DNA from: Candidatus Rokuibacteriota bacterium
GTDB taxonomy: Bacteria; Methylomirabilota; Methylomirabilia; Rokubacteriales; CSP1-6
Length of the DNA: 64,000 nt
NCBI GenBank assembly: GCA_003220435.1
Contig: QHSL01000066.1
Coordinates: 92,738-156,737 of the forward strand
Direction of reading: 5' to 3'
Below the pieces are notes generated by a model that did not search any database, was not told where the DNA came from, and saw only the letters and a program-made list of their open reading frames with translations. Below, one piece after another: positions 57,683 through 64,000 of this stretch (position 1 is the first letter of the stretch; every line of letters starts with the position of its first letter). The translations under genes and the position numbers were made by a program.

Positions 57683-57739
57683 TAGCCGCGCCCCGGCCGG
57701 CGGGGCCCCAGCCCCGCGACGGCCTGCAGCGCGCACCAC
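57683..57739. repeat. GC-rich hairpin repeat, copy in front of the SDR gene (minus)
   Basis: Full copy, inverted relative to the minus-strand SDR gene. Together with the copy at 57796 it frames the divergent intergenic region of 205 bases. Confidence 0.92.
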
Positions 57740-57787
57740 GGGGCCACCAGGGTACAGGAGGCGCGCGACTTCTGCGCGCAGATCCGA

Positions 57788-57793
57788 TATAAT
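57788..57793 (+). promoter_or_regulatory. Consensus -10 box of the zinc dehydrogenase gene
   Basis: TATAAT, perfect, directly followed by the hairpin repeat at 57796. No clear -35 box at the right distance (GACTTC at 57768 is too close). If used, the transcript begins near 57800, inside the first bases of the repeat, so the hairpin would occupy the 5' untranslated leader. Confidence 0.5.
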
Positions 57794-57795
57794 CA

Positions 57796-57850
57796 CGCGC
57801 CTCGGCCGGCGGGGACCCCAGCCCCGCGACGGCCTGCGGCGCGCACCACC
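57796..57850 (+). repeat. GC-rich hairpin repeat, reference copy
   Basis: About 55 bases. The inner stem GCGGGG / CCCCGC closes a short loop; GGCCG/CGGCC and GCGCC/GGCGC extend it, giving an imperfect hairpin of about 17 pairs. Other copies: 16167-16220, 16229-16282, 23861-23910, 38481-38536, 44591-44642, 56043-56098, 57683-57739 and a fragment at 48882. All lie between genes within about 10-70 bases of a start codon, except the farther tandem pair. Confidence 0.92.
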
Positions 57851-57879
57851 ACTAGGATCGTGGCCGAGGAGGAACGAAC

Positions 57880-58998
57880 GTGCCCAAGGGATTGACTGTC
57901 GTGCTCAACCAGCCCGGGAAACCGCTCGAGCTCGAGACGCTGCCGACTCCGGAAATCGATCCCGGAGGCATCCTGATCAAGAACACCGCCGCCGCGATCT
58001 GCGGGTCCGACCTCCATTACTGGCGTAACGACGGGGACTACAGCGGCCCGGACCTGCGCCGCGTGCCGGGCCACGAGTTCACGGGCGTCGTGCACTCGCT
58101 CGGGCGCGGCGTCGACACCGACTCGCTGCGGCGCCCGCTGAAGGAAGGCGATCGCGTCGCGTTTCCGTTCTTCAACCCGTGCAACCGCTGCTACTGGTGC
58201 GTCCGCGGCGAGCATCACGCGTGCCCGCACCGGCATCGTCGGAGCATGCAGTTCAACCTCGACACGTACAACTACTGCGACGGCGGCTACGCCGAATACT
58301 ACTACCTGCCGCCCGGGCACTACGTGTTCAAGGTCCCGGACATCCTGCCCGACGAGGCGATCCCGCCGGTGAACTGCGCGCTGTGCCAGGTGCTGCACGG
58401 CCTCGAGTACGCGGACATGAAGTTCGGGGACGTCGTGGTGATCCAGGGCGCCGGCGGGCTCGGCATCTACGCCGCCGCCATCGCCGCCGAGAAGGGCGCC
58501 TCGAAAGTTGTCTCGATCGACAAGCAGCCGAACCGCCTGGAGTTCGCGCGCAAGTGCGGCGCGACCGACGTCATCGACATGAACGAGCTCGCGACGCCGG
58601 AAGCCCGGGTGCAGCGCGTGAAGGATCTCACCGACGGCCGCGGGGCCGACGTGGTCGTCGAGGTCGTGGGGATCGCCGCCGCGACGGTCGAGGGCCTCGA
58701 CATGGTGCGCTTCAACGGCAAGTTCATCGACATCGGCAACATCGTCCCGCAGGCGGTGAGCTTCCCGGCCATCAAGGTGATCCAGCAGCAGATCCACTGG
58801 ACCGGCCTCATGCACTACAACCCGTGGATCATGCCGGCCGCGCTCGAGTTCCTGGTGCGGACGCGCGACAAGTACCCGCTCTCGAAGGTCGTCTCGCACA
58901 GCTTCCCGCTGGCCGACGTCAACAGGGCCTTCGCGTTCGCGGAGTGGCAGGGCAAGAACGCCGGCACCGCCGCGACGCGGGTGATCCTGAAGCCGTAG
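57880..58998 (+). CDS. Zinc-dependent alcohol/sorbitol-type dehydrogenase (MDR)
   Basis: 372 aa. Catalytic zinc site AAICGSDLHYWRNDG (Cys near residue 40) and PGHEFTGVV; structural zinc cysteines in NPCNRCYWCVRGEHHACPHR. The cofactor motif VVIQGAGGLGIYAAAIAAEKGA is at about residues 187-208 with VSIDKQP for NAD. The GTG at 57880 has GAGGAGGAACGAAC upstream. Oxidises an alcohol or polyol. Contrast with the damaged MDR at 19651-20702. Confidence 0.93.
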   Translation: MPKGLTVVLNQPGKPLELETLPTPEIDPGGILIKNTAAAICGSDLHYWRNDGDYSGPDLRRVPGHEFTGVVHSLGRGVDTDSLRRPLKEGDRVAFPFFNPCNRCYWCVRGEHHACPHRHRRSMQFNLDTYNYCDGGYAEYYYLPPGHYVFKVPDILPDEAIPPVNCALCQVLHGLEYADMKFGDVVVIQGAGGLGIYAAAIAAEKGASKVVSIDKQPNRLEFARKCGATDVIDMNELATPEARVQRVKDLTDGRGADVVVEVVGIAAATVEGLDMVRFNGKFIDIGNIVPQAVSFPAIKVIQQQIHWTGLMHYNPWIMPAALEFLVRTRDKYPLSKVVSHSFPLADVNRAFAFAEWQGKNAGTAATRVILKP

Positions 58999-59004
58999 CG
59001 CGCG

Positions 59005-60003
59005 CTACACGCGGACCGGGGCGGGGCTCGCGGTGAGCCCCGCCATCGCCCCGAAGGCGCGGAGCTCGCGCGGGATGTTCGGCCCCTTGGGTTGGAACGC
59101 GATCTCCGTCACGCCCTTCGCGGCCAGCTCGCCCACGCGCGCGCGGAGCGCGGCCGCCTCGCCGGTGAACGTGAACGCCTTGATCATCTCGCCGGTGACG
59201 ACCGGCCGGTCGAGCGCGTTCAGGAACGTCAGGTGGCCCTCGTGCGTGTGCAGGTGACGCTCCCGCTCGGGGATCGCCTCGATCGCTTTCCGCCACGCCT
59301 GCCCGCCGGGCAGCCTGGCGAGCTCGCCGGCGTCTCCGGGGAACTCCCACGCGCGATGGAGCACGATCGATGCCCCGGCGCCGGCGGCCGCCATCACGCG
59401 GGGCGAGTCGAAGGGCTCGCCGGGCTCGAGCACGGTGCCGTGGATCATGAGCGCCGACCACGCGAAGCCGCTCGTCGGCGTCACCGAGAGAATGCCCTGG
59501 CCGAGCTCGCGCGCCACCGCGTGAGCCTTTGGCCCGCGGACGGCGAACAGGAACGGCACGCGGATCGGCCGCGCCGGCGCCTGTCCCGGACCGTGCAGCA
59601 GCCGGGTCGCCGCGCCGTCGACTTCGACGATTTCTCCCGCGAGCAGCGCGCGGAGCTGGCGCGTGTACTGGCCCACGAACGCCCACGAGTTCGGGCGCTG
59701 GCCCATCGCCAGCCGCCCGGTGAAGCCGGACCCGATGCCGACGTTCACGCGGCCAGGTGCCAGGTCCACGAGCGTCGCGATCGCCGCGGCGGTGACCATC
59801 ACGTGACGGAGACTCGGGATGAGCACGCCGGAGCCGAGCTCGATGCGCGAGGTCCGGTCGGCTGCGCGGGCCAGCGTCATCCACACGTCGAGCTGCAGGG
59901 CCGGGGTGTCGAACACCCACGCGCGCCGGTAGCCGAGCTTCTCGGCCAGCGCGATGTGGTCGGGGGTCTCGGGAACCGGCGGGAACGCGCACGAGAAGTC
60001 CAT
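59005..60003 (-). CDS. LLM-class flavin-dependent oxidoreductase
   Basis: 332 aa luciferase-like barrel. It starts MDFSCAFPPVPETPDHIALAEKLGYRRAWVFDTPALQLDVWMTLARAADRT, then IELGSGVLIPSLRHVMVTAAAIATLVDLAPGRVNVGIGSGFTGRLAMGQRP, in the style of F420-dependent tetrahydromethanopterin-reductase-like members. Flavin or F420 use cannot be decided. ATG 60003; the alpha/beta hydrolase stop is 12 bases upstream, so the two genes are likely one unit. Confidence 0.9.
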   Translation of the reverse strand: MDFSCAFPPVPETPDHIALAEKLGYRRAWVFDTPALQLDVWMTLARAADRTSRIELGSGVLIPSLRHVMVTAAAIATLVDLAPGRVNVGIGSGFTGRLAMGQRPNSWAFVGQYTRQLRALLAGEIVEVDGAATRLLHGPGQAPARPIRVPFLFAVRGPKAHAVARELGQGILSVTPTSGFAWSALMIHGTVLEPGEPFDSPRVMAAAGAGASIVLHRAWEFPGDAGELARLPGGQAWRKAIEAIPERERHLHTHEGHLTFLNALDRPVVTGEMIKAFTFTGEAAALRARVGELAAKGVTEIAFQPKGPNIPRELRAFGAMAGLTASPAPVRV

Positions 60004-60014
60004 GATCGTCGTCC

Positions 60015-61115
60015 TCAGTGATCGGCCATCAGCCAGTCGAGAATCTTGGGGTTTTCGTCGCGCGGGTACGTGTGGGACAGGTCCTCGATCTCGCGATAGA
60101 CCACATGCGCCCCAGCCGCTTTCAACGCGTCACGCGTGAGGTGCGCGGTGTAGACGGGAAACATCCAGTCGAGCGCGCCGTGGACCAGATAGACCGGACG
60201 GCCGGGAGCCCGGGCCAGCCCGCCGGGCGCCAACAAGAAAGGATGGAGCACACCGCAGAGCGGCGCCAGGTGAGTGAACGGCATGCCCTCGCGGAGACCG
60301 CAGAGCATCGCGTACGTCGCGCCGTCGGACATCCCGGTCAGGAGCACGCGCGTGGTGTCGATCGGATAGCGCGCGGCCACCGACGCGATCATCTCCAGCA
60401 GCGGCTCGGCGTCGACGTCGCCGCCGCCCATGATCGACCACGTGCGGTCGCGTGAGGTCGGCGCGAGCACCAGCACCGCGCGCGAGCGCGCGTCGCGCAG
60501 CCAGCTCCACAGGAAGTCGCGTCCATGGCCGTGGCCGCCGTGGAGCGCCACCACCAGCGGAGCGGGCGTGATCCCGTCCCACTGCTCGGGGACGTAGAGC
60601 GAGAACCCGCCGCGGGCGTCGCGCTCGTTCTTCGCGTGCAGGACACCTGCGCGGACGTGGTCGTCGCGCAGGCCGCCGTCGCGTAGGTGCCTGACCAGGT
60701 CGTCGTCGTCGCGGCGCGCCGGCTCGAGGAACCAGCGGCTCACCGGCTCGAAGACCGGCGCCAGCGGATAGAGCGTCTCCTGGATGCGCGCGAACCGACG
60801 CAGTGCCCGGTAGAGGCCGATCATGTCGTCCGGCGACTTCGCGGCATCGACGAACGCCGAGACCAGCTCGAGGGTCTGCCGCGCGACGTCGACGAGGCGG
60901 TCTCTCATGAAGTGGAGGTCGTCCGGCCACGCCAGCGCCTCGAGGGCGCGCAGCGGCTCCGCGAGCGCATCGTGGCCGGGGGCGAGCTCCTCGGCGAGCT
61001 TCGGCGCGAGCGGAGGGTAGAGGTGACGCTGGACCCAGCCCACCCGCTCGAGCGTTCCCAGGAGCGGCGACAGAAGCCGGCCGATCGCGTCGGTGACGTC
61101 GGGAGAGGGCGACAT
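60015..61115 (-). CDS. PHB-depolymerase/phospholipase-like alpha/beta hydrolase with N-terminal helical extension
   Basis: 366 aa. Residues 1-150 form a helical region without recognised family (LLSPLLGTLERVGWVQRHLYPP). Residues 165-366 form an alpha/beta hydrolase: PAPLVVALHGGHGHGRDFLWSWL, nucleophile in VLLTGMSDGATYAML, acid in LVHGALDWMFPV and the histidine in IEDLSHTYPRDENP. The ATG at 61115 gives the shortest full version. Polyester depolymerase or carboxylesterase function is possible. Confidence 0.82.
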   Translation of the reverse strand: MSPSPDVTDAIGRLLSPLLGTLERVGWVQRHLYPPLAPKLAEELAPGHDALAEPLRALEALAWPDDLHFMRDRLVDVARQTLELVSAFVDAAKSPDDMIGLYRALRRFARIQETLYPLAPVFEPVSRWFLEPARRDDDDLVRHLRDGGLRDDHVRAGVLHAKNERDARGGFSLYVPEQWDGITPAPLVVALHGGHGHGRDFLWSWLRDARSRAVLVLAPTSRDRTWSIMGGGDVDAEPLLEMIASVAARYPIDTTRVLLTGMSDGATYAMLCGLREGMPFTHLAPLCGVLHPFLLAPGGLARAPGRPVYLVHGALDWMFPVYTAHLTRDALKAAGAHVVYREIEDLSHTYPRDENPKILDWLMADH

Positions 61116-61203
61116 GGTCGCCGCGATCTTACGACGGCCGTGGTAGCCTACGCTCTCCCTTATGCTCATCCCTGGATCGGGGAACCACACCAAGGAGGGG
61201 CCC

Positions 61204-62220
61204 GTGACCACCTTCCGACTCGCATCCGGATTGCTCATCCTCTGCATGGCGGCCGCAGGCAGCGGCGCGGCAGCGGCGGAGCGCGCTGCTGGCATCGAGT
61301 ACGAATTCGTCGCTCGTCCGCCCGTCGTGCCCGCCGAATATGATGCGCCGGCCGGCACCAGCCTGCGGTTCCTCGACATCAAGGCGATCGACGACTCCCG
61401 GGTGGAGGCGGCGCTATGGCAGCCCGGCGACCGATCGGTCAACGCCACTCCCCTCGTCATCAGCGTGCACGGCAGTGGCGGGACCTTTCACGGAAATCCC
61501 AACGGATTTCTGGCCAAGGGGCTCGCCGCCAAACGCTACGGCGTGCTCGGCATCAATACCAGGCAGTCGGGCAAGCTCGTGAACACCGACAACTTCCTCG
61601 ACGTCAGGCGCGACCTCGAGGCCGCAGTGTACACGGCGCGCGCGCTCGGCTATCGGACGCTTGTGCTCCATGGCCACAGCCTGGGCAATATCCAGGTGCA
61701 GTTCTACGCGGCGGCCAACTGGGAGAAGGACATCAAGGCCGTGATCCTCACTGGCATGTTCGGCAACCTGCCGTGGAAGTCGCGTCATCTCCTGGTGCAG
61801 GACGAGAAGAACTGGAGAGAGCTGCTCGAGACCGCGATGCAAGCGCTGCGCGACGCCAGGACCGAGGAGGTGATGCCGGTGCAGATGTTCTGGATCACCG
61901 GCGAGAAGGTGCCGATGACCAGCCGCCACTTTCTCACCTACCGTTCAGAAAGCACGAGTGTGGCCGACGGCACCTACCGGATCCGTCGGGTGCCGTATCC
62001 GCTCCTCATGGTGCGCGACGAAGGAGACGCCGTCGTCCAGGCATTCGAGCCCTATATGCTGCTGTCGGCGGCGACCACGGCCGGCTCGCTCGTCCCGGCC
62101 ATCAAGTACGTGGTGCTGCCGAACAAGGCCCGCGGCCCGGCGGAGCATTCCTTCGCCAATAACCGCGAGCCGCTGGTAGACACGGTGGCCGGCTGGCTCG
62201 TCGAGCGAGGGCTGCGGTGA
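61204..62220 (+). CDS. Secreted alpha/beta hydrolase-like protein
   Basis: 338 aa. Signal peptide at residues 1-26 (LASGLLILCMAAAGSGAAAAE). The core has LVISVHGSGGTFHGNPNGFL (oxyanion), a possible nucleophile serine in RTLVLHGHSLGNIQVQFYA and VILTGMFGN, and an acid in MVRDEGDAVVQAFE; a histidine near PAEHSFANNREP completes a triad. The GTG at 61204 follows AAGGAGGGG; the earlier ATG at 61162 would add an unsupported extension. Probable periplasmic esterase. Confidence 0.82.
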   Translation: MTTFRLASGLLILCMAAAGSGAAAAERAAGIEYEFVARPPVVPAEYDAPAGTSLRFLDIKAIDDSRVEAALWQPGDRSVNATPLVISVHGSGGTFHGNPNGFLAKGLAAKRYGVLGINTRQSGKLVNTDNFLDVRRDLEAAVYTARALGYRTLVLHGHSLGNIQVQFYAAANWEKDIKAVILTGMFGNLPWKSRHLLVQDEKNWRELLETAMQALRDARTEEVMPVQMFWITGEKVPMTSRHFLTYRSESTSVADGTYRIRRVPYPLLMVRDEGDAVVQAFEPYMLLSAATTAGSLVPAIKYVVLPNKARGPAEHSFANNREPLVDTVAGWLVERGLR

Positions 62221-62293
62221 TGCCAGGCCGGCGCTGGCTGCTGTGCGGGTGGGTGCTTCTTGTGTATGGGCTAGGTGTCTGGTAGGTCTCCCG

Positions 62294-62353
62294 CTGGACC
62301 TTGTCGATTCGTACCGGCGGGCCGCGACCCACGTGGACAAGATCCTGAAGTGA
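62294..62353 (+). pseudogene. C-terminal fragment of an ABC substrate-binding protein (ABC_sub_bind type)
   Basis: Twenty codons reading LDLVDSYRRAATHVDKILK then TGA. This matches the motif (D-x-Y-R-R-A-A-x-Y-V-D-K-I-L-K-G) near the end of a large family of environmental substrate-binding proteins, but here it stops where the proteins usually continue GAKPADLP. No start, so non-functional. The other 150 bases in the 62221-62435 gap carry nothing recognisable. Confidence 0.5.
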
Positions 62354-62435
62354 TCCAGTAGGGATCGTTGGGAATGCGCCGGGCGCACGGAGATCCGCTT
62401 GCTCGGCGTCCCCGATCAGCGCCGGTGGATCTGAG

Positions 62436-62744
62436 TTAGTCGGTGAGGGAGCGGAAGATCTCGACTTCGGCCTTGCCCTCGGTGAGGCCTTCGCGCTCGC
62501 GGCGCTCGCGATACGCGGCCAGGTGCGGCGCCTTGCGGTGGACGTCGAAGGCGGCGTCGTCCTTGTACTGCTCGTAGAAGACGAAGACGTCCGGATCCTT
62601 GGTGGACCGGTGCGGGCGATACACGATGCAGCCTGGCTCCGCCTTCATCACCGCCGCCACCTGCTCCTTGAGCAGCGCCGCCAGCGCGTCGCCCTTGCCC
62701 TTGGGTGCCCGGATCTTCGCCACCACCGTCAGCACGTTCGCCAT
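62436..62744 (-). CDS. Antibiotic biosynthesis monooxygenase (ABM) domain protein
   Basis: 102 aa ferredoxin-like fold dimer. The pattern LTVVAKIRAPKGKGDALAALLKEQVAAVMKAEPGCIVYRPHRSTKDPDVFVFYEQYKDDAAFDVHRKAPHL is typical of the YgiN/quinol monooxygenase type, which needs no cofactor. ATG 62744 follows AGGAGAGC. Possible role in quinol oxidation or small aromatic monooxygenation. Confidence 0.92.
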   Translation of the reverse strand: MANVLTVVAKIRAPKGKGDALAALLKEQVAAVMKAEPGCIVYRPHRSTKDPDVFVFYEQYKDDAAFDVHRKAPHLAAYRERREREGLTEGKAEVEIFRSLTD

Positions 62745-62856
62745 CGCTCTTGCTCTCCTTCGTTCAGGGATTATCGGCGTGTTCCGGGCATGATGCCAGG
62801 CGGCAGCGACTTGTCAACCCGGGTAAACGAGGTTCTCTGCCAGCTCGATGGCCTTG

Positions 62857-63000
62857 TTAAGTAGCTGACCCGTCAATGACACGTCTGTTCTCGTCTACCT
62901 GTAGAGAACCCTTGGACGCATCGAGGATGACGAGCTCATTGTCCCAGGGGTCGGACACTATAGCGCAGAGACCGATCTCAATCTCTCGAACGGGCCTGCC
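62857..63000 (-). pseudogene. C-terminal fragment of a VOC (glyoxalase-like) protein
   Basis: One frame reads PGRPVREIEIGLCAIVSDPW then DNELVILDASKGSLQVDEN. The segment resembles the last strand of VOC-superfamily proteins (xxxDPDGNxLxIHE). There is no start or upstream domain. It borders the dispersed 60-base repeat. Low confidence. Confidence 0.35.
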
Positions 63001-63020
63001 AGGAGTTGGGGACGGCGCAG

Positions 63021-63080
63021 TACGACTCGTCGAAGCTACCTCCAAACGGCACCCGTCAGGTCAGGGGCAGGAAGGGGACC
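63021..63080 (+). repeat. Dispersed 60-base repeat, copy 2
   Basis: Same orientation as 7131-7190, sharing CGAAGCTACCTCC, GTCAGGTCA and GGGCAGGAAGG. Found between the VOC fragment and thioredoxin stop, again in non-coding DNA. Confidence 0.6.
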
Positions 63081-63083
63081 CTA

Positions 63084-63407
63084 TCAATCTCGAATCGCGT
63101 CCAGGCGCTTCACGATCTCGCGCTTGGGCACGAGGCCGATGACCTTGTCCCGCAGCGCGCCATCCTTGAAGAACATGAGCTGCGGGATCGCCTGCACGCC
63201 GTAGCGCGAGGCGAGCATCGGGTGCTCGTCCACGTTGACCTTGCCGATCGTTACGGCGTCGCCCAGCTCTCGGGCGATCTCGTCTAGCATCGGCGCGATC
63301 GCCCGGCACGGACCGCACCACGGCGCCCAGAAGTCGATAATCACCGGGCGCTCGCTGGTCACCACGCCGTCGAAGTTCGCGTCCGTCACCTTCACGAAGG
63401 TTTCCAT
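63084..63407 (-). CDS. trxA: Thioredoxin
   Basis: 107 aa. Canonical active site FWAPWCGPCRAIAP with Cys31 and Cys34, DEHPMLASRYGVQAIPQLMFFKDG with the cis-proline, and GLVPKREIVKRLD. Cytoplasmic disulfide reductase, potential electron donor to the peroxidases of the selenoprotein cluster and MsrB. The ATG at 63407 follows AGGAGGTCGTTTCG. Its stop lies 60 bases from the VOC fragment. Confidence 0.96.
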   Translation of the reverse strand: METFVKVTDANFDGVVTSERPVIIDFWAPWCGPCRAIAPMLDEIARELGDAVTIGKVNVDEHPMLASRYGVQAIPQLMFFKDGALRDKVIGLVPKREIVKRLDAIRD

Positions 63408-63470
63408 CGAAACGACCTCCTCAGGCCTTGAGATGTCGCGAGTCCCATCCGGGATTCGCGACGGCCCGCC

Positions 63471-64000
63471 TCACTTCCAGAGCCGCTTGGTGGCCAGGTC
63501 GGCGCCGTCGCGCAGCGCGCGGAGCTTGGTCCACACCACGCTCTCTTCGACGAGCTGGGAGCCGGCGAAGGTGCCGAAGCCGCAGTCGACCGAGGCCAGC
63601 ACGCGTGTCCGGTCGCCGATCGCCTCGGCCGCCGCGACGATGCGGTCGGCGACGACCTCGGGATGTTCCACAACGTTCGTGGTCGAGTCGATCACGCCGG
63701 GCACGAACAGCATGCCCGCCGGCAGGGGATGGCGCCGGAACGCCTTCAGCTCGTGCTGGTGGCGCGGGCTCGCCAGCGGCAGCGAGAGCGCGCCCACCTT
63801 TGCGCGATAGATGACGGGCAGGAGCGGCTCCAGCGGGACGTCGTGGGTGTGCGGTCCGTCGTAGTTGCCCCAGCAGAGGTGCAGGCGGACGCGATCGGGC
63901 GGGATCGCCGCCACCGCCTCGTTGATCGCGTCGATGTGGAGAGCGACCGCGTCGAGGAAGCGGTCCATCGGCTCGTCCTGGAAGAAGCGCACGCGCTCCA
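63471..64000 (-). CDS. Cobalamin-independent methionine-synthase-like protein (MetE C-terminal), 5' end outside window
   Basis: 176 visible residues of the C-terminal barrel. RVRLHLCWGNYDGPHTHDVPLEPLL carries the zinc-type histidine/cysteine region, then ASPRHQHELKAF, LFVPGVIDSTTNVVEHPEVVADRIV, and VLASVDCGFGTFAG with the second cysteine ligand. These are the hallmarks of the MetE-related family of short proteins, which may transfer methyl groups from a substrate other than methyltetrahydrofolate. The reading frame stays open to the window edge at base 64000, so the start is missing. Confidence 0.9.
   Translation of the reverse strand, partial: ERVRFFQDEPMDRFLDAVALHIDAINEAVAAIPPDRVRLHLCWGNYDGPHTHDVPLEPLLPVIYRAKVGALSLPLASPRHQHELKAFRRHPLPAGMLFVPGVIDSTTNVVEHPEVVADRIVAAAEAIGDRTRVLASVDCGFGTFAGSQLVEESVVWTKLRALRDGADLATKRLWK

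Noticed and set aside
57683..57850. Hairpin repeats as intrinsic terminators
   Set aside because: They lie upstream of start codons rather than after stops and have no U-tract.
1..64000. tRNA, rRNA, CRISPR, insertion sequence or prophage genes
   Set aside because: No cloverleaf-like segment, repeat-spacer array, transposase, integrase or phage structural gene could be recognised on reading; a covariance-model scan for tRNA was not possible.

Overview
The window is strongly GC-rich, densely packed bacterial DNA with short gene gaps, many 4-base start/stop overlaps and frequent GTG starts. The repertoire is that of a soil heterotroph: ABC importers, amidohydrolases, enolase-superfamily dehydratases, luciferase-like flavin oxidoreductases, SDR and MDR dehydrogenases, a class III CoA-transferase and a lone xanthine-dehydrogenase-type large subunit. 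A roughly 50-base GC-rich hairpin repeat recurs in front of start codons. My impression is an uncultured soil lineage such as Candidatus Rokubacteria/Methylomirabilota. That is inference from gene content, since no marker gene such as rRNA is present.

The most notable region is 4.49-6.19 kb. Three adjacent thiol-peroxidase-type genes (an OsmC-like gene on the minus strand, then an AhpC/TSA-like peroxiredoxin and a second OsmC-like gene on the plus strand) each carry one in-frame TGA exactly where the catalytic cysteine codon should be. Each TGA is followed 19-25 nt later by the apical loop of a hairpin that fits the bacterial SECIS pattern. I read them as three selenocysteine enzymes in a divergent cluster. 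Conventional gene calling would break all three.

Layout: 0-1.7 kb, end of a DppB/DppC-type importer operon. 1.7-4.4 kb, a minus-strand run (thioredoxin-like, amidohydrolase, YqgE/AlgH, zinc ribbon). 4.5-6.2 kb, selenoprotein cluster. 6.2-6.9 kb, orphan AbrB-type antitoxin with a collapsed PIN toxin, then a carboxymuconolactone-decarboxylase-fold protein. 7.2-12.7 kb, methyltransferases, lytic-transglycosylase-like protein, FAD oxidase, flavin oxidoreductase and a broken DUF2652 gene. 12.7-19.6 kb, a dehydratase, Uma2 nuclease, an ECF sigma factor with its DGPF partner, metallo-hydrolase, cupin and LVIVD protein. 19.7-22.2 kb, a rearranged alcohol dehydrogenase and an MFS exporter. 22.8-26.9 kb, an amidohydrolase paralogue and a family-1 sugar-type ABC importer without its ATPase. 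27-33.7 kb, a secreted multidomain subtilase and two dehydratases. 33.7-39.7 kb, a five-gene minus-strand catabolic run that includes a CTG-initiated SDR. 40-46 kb, hydrolases, thioesterase, flavin oxidoreductase, quinone reductase, methyltransferase and MsrB. 46-56 kb, a sensor histidine kinase, molybdenum hydroxylase subunit, CHRD protein, MDR, CinA-like protein and an epoxide-hydrolase-like enzyme. 56-64 kb, SDRs, a zinc dehydrogenase, another flavin oxidoreductase, hydrolases, a monooxygenase, thioredoxin and the end of a MetE-like gene.

A second theme is gene decay. Several loci keep recognisable ends of a gene but have lost the middle (PIN toxin, copper amine oxidase, DUF2652 protein), and others survive only as tails. 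I saw no tRNA, rRNA, CRISPR array, insertion sequence or prophage.
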